DNA of 64,000 nucleotides from positions 3,348,001-3,412,000 of the forward strand of contig OY970294.1 in assembly GCA_963716125.1 (NCBI GenBank), read 5' to 3'. Position 1 is the stretch's first letter; every line of letters starts with the position of its first letter. This document shows positions 35,427 to 45,417 of this stretch, piece by piece. Below the pieces are notes generated by a model, which was not told where the DNA came from, made no database searches, and worked only from the letters and a program-made list of their open reading frames with translations. The DNA is from Acidiluteibacter sp963716125. Its GTDB lineage: Bacteria; Bacteroidota; Bacteroidia; Flavobacteriales_E; Vicingaceae. Made by a program: the position numbers and the translations under genes.

Positions 35427-36878
35427 ATGAAAAAATCAACTTTACTGCTTACAATTATATTAGGCATATTTCAGATATCAATAGCTCAAAATATAATTTA
35501 TAATGCGAACTCTTCTAACGATGTAATAATTAATGATGCTATTTATTTAAATGATAATTTTTATTTAGTGGGGAAAGAAATTTCATCCAATAGAATTTAT
35601 CCGAAATTTATTAAGATAAATCCTAATGGAAATGTTTTAATAGACACCACTCTGCCTTTAACTGAAGATGGCTACTTTTCAAATATTGTTTTTGCAAAAA
35701 ATGAATTACATATTAGCAACACTTTTACAACATTTGGTACCGATAAATCATGTTATGATTTTGTAGTTGACACCAATTTTATTACGAAAAACTTTGTTTA
35801 TATTGAAGATGGAAATGTGACTAAAAGTAAGCAAGTGTCCGATTCAACGATTATATACATCGGACAATATTATGATACTTTTATAAATCTGTATGTTAGT
35901 TTTATTTCACTCCATAACTTAAATACTGGAAATGTTATCAGTGATTATCATATTCAAAAACAGAATCCTGTCGAGCTTTATGATGTTATAAAAAATAAAA
36001 ATGGATATAGCTATTTTGCAAATTCTCCTGATTCCTTATTGAGTATTGGTGTTTTTCAATATAATGTAGATGATAGCCTATATGTACTTGATAGTTTTGC
36101 ATTGCGGACAACTAATTCGCAATTTAATGCTAACCAATCATTGCTAGGACCAATAAGTGCAGTTGAAATAACCGATAGTACATTTATTTCCAATTCCATT
36201 ATTTTTCATCCTACTTATTTAAACCAGCAAAACAGTTTAGATGCCGGAATCTCTATTTATAATATTGATGGTACAGAACAAAATGTTCAATTTGCTGGAA
36301 AATCAGATACAAATTCAAGTACCTCTAACAATAGTATAGCAAAAGCAGGCAATTATTTTTATGCTATTGCTACAGAAAATAGCTCTAACATCAATAACTC
36401 ACTTTCAAATATATTAATTACAAAAATCAATTTACAAGGTAATATAATATGGTCTCAACATTTTAGTAATAATGCGAACCTTAAAGTGAAGAAGATACTT
36501 TCTTTTAAAGGCGATAGTTTATTAATAATTGGAACTTCCCAAGCAACTAATTCTTCACCAGAGTTAGCATTTGCTTTAAAAACGGATACTTCATCAAATG
36601 GAATAATCAACTCCATTAAAGAACTTGATCAATATAATTCTATTTCAATTTATCCGAATCCAAGTAGGTTTGCTATTTCACTTGATATCAAAGACCCAAC
36701 TGTTGTTAATCATATAAAAGAGATGAGTATATTAAATATTGATGGAAAAGTTATAACTACATACAATTCTAATTATCAAAATAATATAAATATAGAAAAC
36801 CTAAAAAGCGGTATCTATTTCTTAAAAATTGATTTTGTGGATTATAGTAAAACTCTAAAATTTATAAAAGTAGATTAA
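35427..36878 (+). CDS. Secreted protein with T9SS type A sorting domain
   Basis: 483 residues. A signal peptide (LLLTIILGIFQISIAQ) leads into a long beta-propeller-like region without recognised family marks (repeats of YFYAIA, LLSIGVFQYNVDDSLYV-type strands). The last 80 residues are the sorting tail: ISIYPNPSRFAISL, MSILNIDGKVITTYN, and LKSGIYFLKIDF, ending in KFIKVD. It should cross the outer membrane by the T9SS encoded at 17.4-25.2 kb and be anchored at the surface. Its activity is unknown. Confidence 0.85.
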   Translation: MKKSTLLLTIILGIFQISIAQNIIYNANSSNDVIINDAIYLNDNFYLVGKEISSNRIYPKFIKINPNGNVLIDTTLPLTEDGYFSNIVFAKNELHISNTFTTFGTDKSCYDFVVDTNFITKNFVYIEDGNVTKSKQVSDSTIIYIGQYYDTFINLYVSFISLHNLNTGNVISDYHIQKQNPVELYDVIKNKNGYSYFANSPDSLLSIGVFQYNVDDSLYVLDSFALRTTNSQFNANQSLLGPISAVEITDSTFISNSIIFHPTYLNQQNSLDAGISIYNIDGTEQNVQFAGKSDTNSSTSNNSIAKAGNYFYAIATENSSNINNSLSNILITKINLQGNIIWSQHFSNNANLKVKKILSFKGDSLLIIGTSQATNSSPELAFALKTDTSSNGIINSIKELDQYNSISIYPNPSRFAISLDIKDPTVVNHIKEMSILNIDGKVITTYNSNYQNNINIENLKSGIYFLKIDFVDYSKTLKFIKVD

Positions 36879-36971
36879 ACTGTATACATAGAGTAATATA
36901 AAAATAACTTATTTATTATATTAACAATCAATTGCTTAGAATTTATCTTGAAAAAATATTAAAAAAATACC

Positions 36972-37011
36972 TACGTATTTATACATAATCTAAATATTTG
37001 TTTTATATTTG
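36972..37011 (+). promoter_or_regulatory. Candidate promoter and dyad operator of a small RNA
   Basis: The -7 element TATATTTG (37004-37011) fits the Bacteroidota TAnnTTTG consensus. No TTTG -33 box lies 20 bp upstream. Instead a dyad TACGTA-TTTA-TACATA (36972-36987) is centred about 38 bp before the expected start, as for an activator of the LuxR/NarL type. Confidence 0.5.
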
Positions 37012-37017
37012 TGGGGT

Positions 37018-37110
37018 AATCAGGAATGATTACAGCCTTTCTAGAGGTTCATAATTCAGTAGTAGTTTTTTAGGGAATGGAAAAAGCGGATCGTAGATTC
37101 GCTTTTTCTA
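37018..37110 (+). ncRNA. Candidate small RNA
   Basis: About 93 nt between the TATATTTG promoter element and a strong terminator. The 5' end forms a hairpin TAATCA-GGAA-TGATTA (about 37016-37031). A single-stranded middle (CTAGAGGTTCATAATTCAG) is followed by the terminator AAAAAGCGGATC/GATTCGCTTTTT at 37081-37108. No open reading frame fits. The family is not recognised. It could also be a short leader of pepO at 37215, but the terminator ends it about 100 bp before that gene. Confidence 0.5.
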
Positions 37111-37214
37111 TTTTATTTCCTTTTCAATCACCAACAATCCTAACTTTTCACCTTTTATACTTCAAAGTTTGATTTCTTTTGCCAAAAGATTAAATTTGTC
37201 AAAAAATTAATCAA

Positions 37215-39266
37215 ATGAAAAAAATTCTAATCATTCTTCCTTTGGCGGCATTATTTGCATGTAATCAAACAGCTACTAACGAAGAAACAAAATCTGAAGA
37301 GATGGCAAAACCAAAAGGCTTTGAACTTTCTAATTTAGATACCACAGTATCAGCTTGTGATAATTTCTATCAATATGCCATTGGTGGATGGTTAAATGAC
37401 AATCCAATTCCTTCTACTGAAAGCAGGTGGAGTAGCTTTAATGTGGTTACTGATGCCAACAATGAAAAACTCAAGACTATTTTGGAAGAGTTTGCAGCTA
37501 AAAAAGATGCAAAAAAAGGAAGTATGGAGCAGCAAATTGGTGACTTTTATAAAAGTGCAATGGATACTGTGAAATTAAAAGAAATGGGAGCACAACCAAT
37601 AATCCCTTATTTAGAAAAAATAAAAGCTGTACAATCTAAAGAAGAATTAATCCAATTGGCTGCTGAATTTAATGCCATGGGTATTGGTTCTGTTTTTGGA
37701 ATGTATGTTGGTCAAGATGATAAAAATAGCTCAGCCTACATTACTCATATTTACCAAAGTGGTTTAACTTTACCCGACAGAGATTATTACTTAAAGACAG
37801 ATGAAAAATCGGAAAATATAAAAAGTGAATATCTTGAACACGTTGAAAAAATGTTTAACCTTTTAGGTACTGAGTCCAGTATGTCAAAAGAGAACGCAAC
37901 GAAAGTAATGAATATCGAAAAGTCATTGGCTGAAATATCTATGACAAGAGTAGATAGAAGAGATCCTGATTTGACTTATAATAAATATTCTTATGCAGAT
38001 TTTAAAACCAACTTTAAAGGAATTGATTGGGACAATTACACCAACAGTTTAGGGTTAAAAGGTGTAGAAGATATTATTGTTTCTCAACCAGATTTTCTAA
38101 AAAAATCTATTGGATTCATTAGTCAATACAGCTTAGAAGATTGGAAAGTATATATGCAGTGGCATTTATTAGACAATATGGCTTCTTATTTAGGTGAAGA
38201 TTTTGAACAACAAAATTTTGATTTCTTTTCTACCACTTTAAGAGGTACTAAAGAAATGAAACCTAGATGGAAACGAGCTTTAGGAACTGTTAATGGCTCT
38301 TTGGGTGAGTTGTTAGGAAAAGCATTTGTGGATAGACATTTTCCTGAAGAAAGTAAAAAAGAAGTTAGCCAAATGGTTGAAAATTTGAGAGCAGCTTTTA
38401 AAGTTAGAATTCAAAATTTAACTTGGATGGGTGATTCTACCAAAGAAAAAGCTTTAGAAAAATTAGCTTCATTCAATAAAAAAATTGGTTATCCTGATAA
38501 GTGGAAAGATTATAGCAGCGTTGAAATTACTGATAATTTTATTCAAAATATCATCAACACAAACAAATTTGAATTTGATTATATGGTAAATAAGTTAGGT
38601 CAGCCAGTAGACCAAGATGAATGGCATATGACACCACAAACGGTAAATGCTTATTATAGTTCTTCTCAAAATGAAGTTGTATTTCCCGCAGCAATATTGC
38701 AACCACCTTTTTATGACAAAGATGCTGATGCAGCTTTAAATTATGGTGGAATTGGAGCTGTAATAGGTCATGAATTTACACATGGTTTCGATGATCAAGG
38801 AAGTAAGTATGATGGCGAAGGAAATCTTAAAAATTGGTGGACCGATGCTGATAGAACTGCCTTTGATGCTAGAGCAAACAAGGTGGTGGAACAATTTAAT
38901 AGATTTGAACCATTAGATAGTGTATTTGTAAATGGTAAATTAACTTTAGGTGAAAACATTGCCGATTTAGGTGGTTTAATTTTGGCTTATCATGCTATGG
39001 AAAAATCATTTGAGGGTAAAGAAACTCCTGCCAAAATAGATGGCTTTACTACACAACAAAGATTTTTCTTAGGTTGGGCACAAGTATGGCACATGAATAT
39101 GACCCAAGAAGAATTGAGAAATAGAGTTATTACTGACCCTCATTCTCCTGGTGAATATAGAGTAAGAGGCCCTTTGGCTAATTTACCTGAGTTTGCTAAT
39201 GCATTTGGTTGTTCGGCTAATGATGCTATGGTTGCAGGAGATTCAACTAGAGCTACAATTTGGTAA
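37215..39266 (+). CDS. pepO: M13-family metallopeptidase lipoprotein (PepO-like)
   Basis: 683 residues, the normal M13 length. The lipobox LAALFAC puts Cys near residue 16, so it is a lipoprotein. The N-terminal domain has the M13 start (SACDNFYQYAIGGWLNDNPIP). The catalytic core has NAYYSSSQNEVVFPAAILQPPFYD, the zinc site GHEFTHGFDDQG, GENIADLGGL with the third ligand, and CSANDAM at the C-terminus. It is a neprilysin-like endopeptidase that degrades small peptides in the periplasm. It is a single-gene unit followed by a hairpin terminator. Confidence 0.93.
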   Translation: MKKILIILPLAALFACNQTATNEETKSEEMAKPKGFELSNLDTTVSACDNFYQYAIGGWLNDNPIPSTESRWSSFNVVTDANNEKLKTILEEFAAKKDAKKGSMEQQIGDFYKSAMDTVKLKEMGAQPIIPYLEKIKAVQSKEELIQLAAEFNAMGIGSVFGMYVGQDDKNSSAYITHIYQSGLTLPDRDYYLKTDEKSENIKSEYLEHVEKMFNLLGTESSMSKENATKVMNIEKSLAEISMTRVDRRDPDLTYNKYSYADFKTNFKGIDWDNYTNSLGLKGVEDIIVSQPDFLKKSIGFISQYSLEDWKVYMQWHLLDNMASYLGEDFEQQNFDFFSTTLRGTKEMKPRWKRALGTVNGSLGELLGKAFVDRHFPEESKKEVSQMVENLRAAFKVRIQNLTWMGDSTKEKALEKLASFNKKIGYPDKWKDYSSVEITDNFIQNIINTNKFEFDYMVNKLGQPVDQDEWHMTPQTVNAYYSSSQNEVVFPAAILQPPFYDKDADAALNYGGIGAVIGHEFTHGFDDQGSKYDGEGNLKNWWTDADRTAFDARANKVVEQFNRFEPLDSVFVNGKLTLGENIADLGGLILAYHAMEKSFEGKETPAKIDGFTTQQRFFLGWAQVWHMNMTQEELRNRVITDPHSPGEYRVRGPLANLPEFANAFGCSANDAMVAGDSTRATIW

Positions 39267-39288
39267 TATAATAATCGATACATTTTAA

Positions 39289-39330
39289 AATAGTCCTGCT
39301 TTTGAAAAATTGCAGGACTATTTTTTTTGA
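39289..39330 (+). terminator. Hairpin terminator of the M13 peptidase gene
   Basis: Stem AATAGTCCTGC pairs with GCAGGACTATT around a 12-base loop and is followed by eight T. Confidence 0.85.
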
Positions 39331-39378
39331 TGTATATTTTTCATTGCACTAAATTTATTAAAACATTACTTTCGTAAA

Positions 39379-40167
39379 ATGAATTTGCTTTGGAGCGTTT
39401 ACCAATACTTTAAATACTTTATTCGATCCAATAAAAGAGGACATGGCATCCACTCCCCTTTTGTATATCAATTTGTGAAAGAGGTAATCGACAACAAAGA
39501 CAATTATTACCTTTTTGAAGATATAGAATCTTTGCGTGCAAAATTGTTATTGACAGATTTAGAAATTGAAGTGACAGATTTAGGTGCAGGTTCAAAAGTG
39601 CAAAAAAGTACTAAAAGAAAAATTAGCAAAATCGCAGAGACAGCTTTAAAACCTAAAAAGCAGGCTGAATTACTATTTAAAATTGCAAAATATTTCAACA
39701 TAAAGAATGCAATTGAATTAGGCACATCGCTAGGAATTAGTAGTTTATATTTATCTCAATACAGTAAAGAATGCAATTTAACAACCATTGAAGGTTGCCC
39801 CAATATTGCAAAAGTTGCCCAATTGAATTTTGAAAAATTAAAAGCAAATAACATTCAATCTATTGTAGGCTCATTTGAGGAGAATTTACCTAAAATATTA
39901 TCCAATATAGATCAATTAGATTTGGTTTATTTTGATGGAAATCATACAGAGGAGGCAACTCTAAAGTATTTTGAAATTTGCAAACAATATATTCATAATG
40001 ACAGTATTTTTATTTTTGATGATCTCTATTGGAGCAAAGAAATGCTAGCTGCATGGAATAAAATAAAAGCTGATTCGGATGTAAAAATTACCATAGATAT
40101 TTATCATTTTGGATTAGTATTTTTTAGAAAGGAGCAACCAAAAGAAAATTTTACCGTTTATCATTAA
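39379..40167 (+). CDS. Class I SAM-dependent methyltransferase
   Basis: 262 residues. A basic N-terminal part contains KRGHGIHSPFVYQFV, a phrase conserved in a Bacteroidota methyltransferase family. The SAM fold follows: motif I AIELGTSLGISSLYLSQY, then LTTIEGCPNIAKVAQLNF, DLVYFDGNHTEEATLKYF, and FIFDDLYWSKEM. The layout resembles O-methyltransferases acting on small molecules. The substrate is unknown. It lies 50 bp before the ABC ATPase gene in the same direction. Confidence 0.8.
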   Translation: MNLLWSVYQYFKYFIRSNKRGHGIHSPFVYQFVKEVIDNKDNYYLFEDIESLRAKLLLTDLEIEVTDLGAGSKVQKSTKRKISKIAETALKPKKQAELLFKIAKYFNIKNAIELGTSLGISSLYLSQYSKECNLTTIEGCPNIAKVAQLNFEKLKANNIQSIVGSFEENLPKILSNIDQLDLVYFDGNHTEEATLKYFEICKQYIHNDSIFIFDDLYWSKEMLAAWNKIKADSDVKITIDIYHFGLVFFRKEQPKENFTVYH

Positions 40168-40216
40168 GTGGTCAACTTATTTTTAGAGAATAAATAAATT
40201 TGAAAAAAACTCCCCA

Positions 40217-40927
40217 ATGAGCGAAATCATAAATATCAAAGATCTAAATAGAAATTTCAAGCTTGGCTCAGAATTAATTAAAGTTCTGAAAGGCTTAACT
40301 TTTAGTATCCATAAAAATGAATATGTTGCTTTAATGGGTCCTTCAGGTTCAGGAAAATCAACTTTAATGAATATTTTAGGTTGCTTAGACACTCCTACTT
40401 CAGGCGATTATATTCTCAACAATAAAAATGTTAGTAAATTGTCGGACAACGAATTAGCTGAAATAAGAAATAAAGAAATTGGATTTGTTTTTCAAACATT
40501 TAATTTACTACCACGATCTACTGCATTAGAAAATGTAGCATTACCTTTAATTTATGCAGGTCAAAATTCTACTAAAAGAAATGAAATAGCATCGAAAATG
40601 TTAGAACAAGTCGGTTTGGGGGATAGAATGACGCATAAACCCAACGAACTTTCAGGTGGACAAAGACAGAGGGTAGCAGTGGCAAGAGCAATGGTCAATT
40701 CACCATCGATTATACTAGCAGATGAGCCTACTGGTAATTTAGATTCAAAAACCTCTTATGAAATTATGGCATTATTTGATGAGATTCATAAAAAAGGAAA
40801 TACTATCATTTTAGTAACACATGAAGAGGATATTGCACAACACGCCCACCGAATTATTCGGTTGAGAGATGGAGAAGTCGAATCAGATATTAAAAATGAG
40901 AACGTTACGAAAATAACTAATCTTTAG
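40217..40927 (+). CDS. ABC transporter ATP-binding protein, LolD/MacB type
   Basis: 236 residues. Walker A is GPSGSGKST, the Q-loop FVFQTFNLLPRSTALENVALPL, the signature LSGGQRQRVAVARA, Walker B IILADEPTGNLDSKT, and the switch His in ILVTHEED. The GCLDTPTSGDYILN segment and the overall length are those of the LolD/MacB/FtsE branch, which work with an FtsX-like permease. No permease is adjacent, so the partner is elsewhere. Confidence 0.9.
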   Translation: MSEIINIKDLNRNFKLGSELIKVLKGLTFSIHKNEYVALMGPSGSGKSTLMNILGCLDTPTSGDYILNNKNVSKLSDNELAEIRNKEIGFVFQTFNLLPRSTALENVALPLIYAGQNSTKRNEIASKMLEQVGLGDRMTHKPNELSGGQRQRVAVARAMVNSPSIILADEPTGNLDSKTSYEIMALFDEIHKKGNTIILVTHEEDIAQHAHRIIRLRDGEVESDIKNENVTKITNL

Positions 40928-40973
40928 ACAACATTAATAGTTTGGGATGGTTATTGTAACTAAAGAATGAATT

Positions 40974-41522
40974 ATGAAAGTTTATACAAAAAAAGGCGAT
41001 AAAGGTTTTACATCATTAATAGGAGGAACTAGAGTTCCCAAGCATCATTTAAGAATAGAATCTTATGGAACGGTAGATGAATTAAATTCATACATTGGTT
41101 TAGTTAGGGATCATGTTTCTGATGAAATTACTACGGCAACACTGATTGAAATTCAGGATCGGTTATTTACAATTGGTTCTTTATTGGCAGCAGATCCTGA
41201 AAAATCTAAAATGAAATTACCAGAATTAAATACTTCTGATATTGAATTTTTAGAAAAAGAAATTGATCGAATGGATGAAGCGTTAGATCCTATGAAAAAC
41301 TTTGTTTTACCAGGCGGACATCCTTCTATAAGCACTTGCCATATAGCGAGATGTGTATGCAGAAGAGCAGAAAGAATTGCAGTGCATTTAAATGAAGAAT
41401 CAGATGTTTCTGAAACGATTATTCAGTACTTAAACAGACTTTCAGACTACCTCTTTGTTTTATCCAGATATTTGACGAAAAAAACAGGTGCAAAAGAAAC
41501 GCCTTGGTTGGCTAGACAATAA
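40974..41522 (+). CDS. Cob(I)alamin adenosyltransferase, PduO type
   Basis: 182 residues. The N-terminal ATP-binding motif YTKKGDKGFTSLIGGTRVPK and the YGTVDELNSYIGL segment are followed by FVLPGGHPSISTCHIARCVCRRAER, the conserved arginine helix of PduO/MMAB-type enzymes. It transfers the adenosyl group of ATP to cobalamin to give coenzyme B12. The Cys-rich phrase CHIARCVC is usual for Bacteroidota members. It follows the ABC ATPase by 46 bp. Confidence 0.93.
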   Translation: MKVYTKKGDKGFTSLIGGTRVPKHHLRIESYGTVDELNSYIGLVRDHVSDEITTATLIEIQDRLFTIGSLLAADPEKSKMKLPELNTSDIEFLEKEIDRMDEALDPMKNFVLPGGHPSISTCHIARCVCRRAERIAVHLNEESDVSETIIQYLNRLSDYLFVLSRYLTKKTGAKETPWLARQ

Positions 41523-41639
41523 ATTAGAGATTTAAACAACTGATACTAATTATTTTAATTAAATTTTTAATATCCTATAAAAAGAGTTGTTTTAATCATT
41601 GAAAAAATTACATTTGCAAAAATTAAAAATTAGAACATT

Positions 41640-41861
41640 ATGTATTGGACATTAGAACTTGCTTCAAACTTAGAAGATGCGCCTTGGCCTGCAACTAAAG
41701 ATGAGTTGATTGATTTTGCCATCAGAACTGGAGCTCCTTTAGAAGTTGTAGAAAATCTTCAGGAAATGGAAGATGAAGGTGAGCTATATGAAACCATCGA
41801 AGATATTTGGCCGGATTATCCTACCAAAGAAGACTTCTTTTTTAATGAAGACGAATATTAA
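41640..41861 (+). CDS. DUF2795 family protein
   Basis: 73 residues, strongly acidic. It matches the short DUF2795 form that opens with MYWTLELASNLEDAPWPATKDELIDFAIRTGAP and ends in DYPTKEDFFFNEDEY. The function is unknown. A terminator follows at 41879. In Bacteroidota the gene often stands just before secA, as here. The strong conservation suggests an essential or growth-related role, which is inference. Confidence 0.85.
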   Translation: MYWTLELASNLEDAPWPATKDELIDFAIRTGAPLEVVENLQEMEDEGELYETIEDIWPDYPTKEDFFFNEDEY

Positions 41862-41878
41862 AATATTAAATAAATTGA

Positions 41879-41914
41879 GCCCTGTCTAAATTAAATTGGA
41901 CAGGGTTTTTTTAT
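41879..41914 (+). terminator. Hairpin terminator before secA
   Basis: CCCTGTC pairs with GGACAGGG around a T/A-rich loop, then seven T. Confidence 0.75.
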
Positions 41915-42001
41915 TTCTTATTAACACTTGATTTCAAATCAAAAGCCCATTTATTTGCCTACTTTTGAGGGCAATTTTTTCAAAGAAGAAATAGATATAT
42001 T

Positions 42002-45000
42002 ATGTTAGGTTCAGTAAGTAAATTTTTTAGCAAAGTAGTTGGTAATAAGTCTGACAGGGACATTAAAGCTATAATGCCATTAGTTGAGAATATAAAATCA
42101 GAATATTCAAAATTGGAAAACATTTCCAATGACCAATTAAGAGCAAAAACAATAGATTTTAAAACTAAAATTAAAGCATCTTATTTGGATGAGAATGCAG
42201 AGATAGCCAAAATAAAAGAAGAAATTGATACGCTTGAAGATGTTGACAAGAAAGAAGATTTATACAAGCAAATAGATGAAATAGAAAAGACAATCATTGA
42301 GAAGATAGAAGCTACTCTGATGGAAATTTTACCTGAAGCTTTTGCAGTGGTAAAAGAAACTGCCAGAAGATTTAGCGAAAATGAAAAAGTAGAAGTTACT
42401 GCCAATGATATGGATAAGGACTTCGCTGCTCAAAAAGACAGTGTAGAAATCATTGGAAACAACGCCTATTATCACAATGTGTGGATGGCTGCCGGCGGTG
42501 AAGTTAAATGGAATATGATTCATTATGACGTTCAGTTAATTGGTGGAATTGTATTGCACCAAGGTAAAATAGCTGAAATGGCTACTGGTGAAGGTAAAAC
42601 TTTGGTTGCCACACTTCCTGTATATTTAAATGCTCTTGCTGAAAGAGGAGTGCATTTGGTAACTGTAAACGACTATTTGGCAAGAAGAGATAGTGAATGG
42701 ATGGGACCAATTTTTGAGTTTCACGGTATGACAATCGATTGTATCGATAAACATCAGCCTAACTCTGAAGAAAGAAGAAAAGCATATCTAGCCGATATTA
42801 CTTATGGAACCAATAATGAGTTTGGTTTTGATTATTTGAGAGATAATATGTCGCGATCTTCTGAGGACTTGGTTCAAAGAAAGCATCATTATGCAATTAT
42901 TGATGAGGTCGATTCAGTATTAATTGATGATGCTAGAACACCTTTGATTATTTCAGGACCTACGCCTAAAGGTGATATTCATGAGTTTTCTGAACTAAAA
43001 CCTAGAGTTGAAAAGTTAGTTTCAGCACAGAGAAGATTAATTACTACTTTATTAGCAGATGCAAAAAAAAAGTTTCATTCTGAGGATCAAGCACAAGGGA
43101 AAGAAGCTAAAAAATTAGAAGAGGCCGCTAGCATGGCATTATTAAGATCTTATAGAGGGTTTCCGAAAAACAAAGCTTTGATTAAATTCTTGTCAGAACC
43201 AGGAATTAGAGCCAAATTGCAAAAAACAGAAAATTATTATTTGCAAGACCAGGGTAAAGAAATGCATATTGTTGATGAAGCACTTTACTTTACAATTGAT
43301 GAAAAGAATAATACGATAGAATTAACTGAAAGAGGTTTAGACCTAATTTCAGAATCAGGTGATGATAAAAGTTTCTTTATTTTACCAGATATCAATTTGA
43401 GTATTGCTGATCTTGAAAAACAAGCTATCAGATGAAGATAAATTAGTCGAAAAAGAAGCAATTATTCAAGATTATTCTATTAAAGCTGAAAGAATTCATA
43501 CGATCAACCAATTGATTAAAGCCTATACCCTATTCGAAAAAGATACGGAGTATGTGGTAATGGACAACAAGGTAAAAATTGTTGATGAACAGACCGGTCG
43601 TATCATGGAAGGTAGAAGATATTCTGATGGATTGCATCAAGCAATTGAGTCAAAAGAGAATGCTAAAGTAGAAGCTGCTACACAAACTTATGCGACAGTT
43701 ACTCTTCAAAATTATTTTAGAATGTACCACAAACTGTCTGGTATGACAGGAACTGCAGAAACTGAAGCAGGAGAATTATGGGATATTTATGAATTGGATG
43801 TGGTGGTAATACCTACCAACAGACCAATCGCAAGAGACGATAGAGAAGATTTAGTTTTTAAAACAACTCGTGAGAAATACAATGCTGTAGCTGATGAAGT
43901 AGTTATATTAGTAAAAACAGGAAGGCCAGTATTGGTAGGTACGACTTCAGTTGAAATTTCGGAACTATTGAGCCGAATGTTGAAGATGAAAAATATCGAA
44001 CATCAGGTATTGAATGCAAAAATTCACCAAAAGGAAGCTGATATTGTAGCTTCTGCAGGTAAACCAGGAACAGTTACTATTGCAACCAACATGGCAGGTA
44101 GAGGTACGGATATTAAACTGAGTAGAGAAGTTATTGATGCAGGAGGTTTAGCTATTATAGGTACTGAAAGACATGAATCAAGACGTGTTGATAGACAGTT
44201 GAGAGGTAGAGCAGGTCGTCAGGGAGATCCGGGTAGTTCGCAGTTTTATGTTTCTTTGGAAGATAACTTAATGCGTCTGTTTGGATCTGATAGAATTGCC
44301 AAATTAATGGATAGGATGGGAATTGAAGAAGGTGAAGTAATTCAGCATTCTATGATTACTAAATCTATTGAAAGAGCACAGAAAAAAGTAGAAGAAAATA
44401 ACTTTGGTATTCGGAAGCGATTATTGGAATATGATGATATAATGAACTCTCAAAGAGAAGTAATCTACAAGCGAAGAAAAAATGCTCTTATTGGTGAAAG
44501 AATAAGTGTGGATATTGCTAACATGATGTACGACACTGCTAATTCAATAGTAGAAGAAAATTTACATGCGAGAGATTATGATAATTTCAAAATGGATGTG
44601 ATCAGAAACTTCTCTATTGAGAGTCCTGTCAAAGAAGATGATTTTATGAATACTTCTACAGACAAATTAGTAGATCAATTGTATCAAAATTCTATTCAGC
44701 ATTACACTAGAAAATCTAGAATTGTATCTGAAACAGCTTATCCAGTTATCAAAGATGTATTTGAAGACCAAGGAGAATAATATGAAAATATTGTAGTTCC
44801 TTTTACTGATGGAAAGAAAAGCATTCAAGTTGTAGCTAATTTGAAAAAATCTTATGATTCACATGGTAAGGAATTGATAGCCACCTTTGAGAAAAATATC
44901 ATTTTAGCAATGATTGACAATTCTTGGAAAGAACATTTAAGAGAAATGGATGACTTGAAGCAATCTGTACAAGGTGCTGTTTATGAGCAAAAAGATCCCT

Positions 45001-45353
45001 TATTGATTTATAAGTTTGAAGCTTTTGAATTGTTTAAACAAATGATAGATAGAACCAATAAAGACTCAATTAACTTTTTGGTAAAAGGGAATTTGCCAAC
45101 TCAAAATCCAGATCAGGCTAAGGTTCAAAATGCACCTCAAAAACAGACAGAGCAACCAAAATTACAAATGTCGAGATCAGAAATTGGCAGCGGAAGTGGC
45201 AGCAACAGACCTGCACAAAGACCACCAATGCCAGGACAAAACACGCAAGAGCAACAAATTACTCAGCCTATTATTGCTGAGAAAAAAGTTGGGAGAAATG
45301 ATCCTTGTCCTTGTGGAAGTGGTAAAAAATTCAAACAATGTCACGGGAAGTGA
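42002..45353 (+). pseudogene. secA: SecA translocase ATPase, interrupted by a frameshift and a stop
   Basis: The reading frame from 42002 covers the N-terminal ATPase with Walker A MATGEGKTLVATLP and the DEVDSVLIDDAR motif and ends at 43435. A +1 shift near 43415-43420 (EKQ then LSDEDK) is needed to continue through KVEAATQTYATVTLQNYFRMY, TNMAGRGTDIK and the GRAGRQGDPG helicase motif. A TAA at 44778-44780 (context GEN[stop]YENIVV) interrupts again. The last part runs to 45353 and ends in the zinc-binding NDPCPCGSGKKFKQCH. The repaired protein would be about 1116 residues, normal for Bacteroidota. SecA is essential, so sequence error, suppression, or a second copy must be considered. Confidence 0.9.
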
Positions 45354-45375
45354 TAAATATAGAACTTTTATAACA

Positions 45376-45408
45376 AAAAAGGTGAACGAATTCGTTCACC
45401 TTTTTTTA
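45376..45408 (+). terminator. secA terminator
   Basis: A near-perfect palindrome, AAAAAAGGTGAACGAA with TTCGTTCACCTTTTTT. An IS1595-type element begins 10 bp downstream. Confidence 0.85.
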
Positions 45409-45417
45409 TTAATTTTA

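Noticed and set aside
36972..37110. preQ1 riboswitch (CTAGAGGTTC resembles the class I start)
   Set aside because: The second half of the consensus (CCTCT and the A-rich tail with AAAAACTAA) is absent, and pepO is not a queuosine gene.
42002..45353. TAA read as an amino acid (stop recoding), suggested by secA and higB
   Set aside because: Nearly all neighbouring genes end normally in TAA at expected lengths, so a genome-wide change of TAA is excluded. Local mutation or sequence error is simpler.
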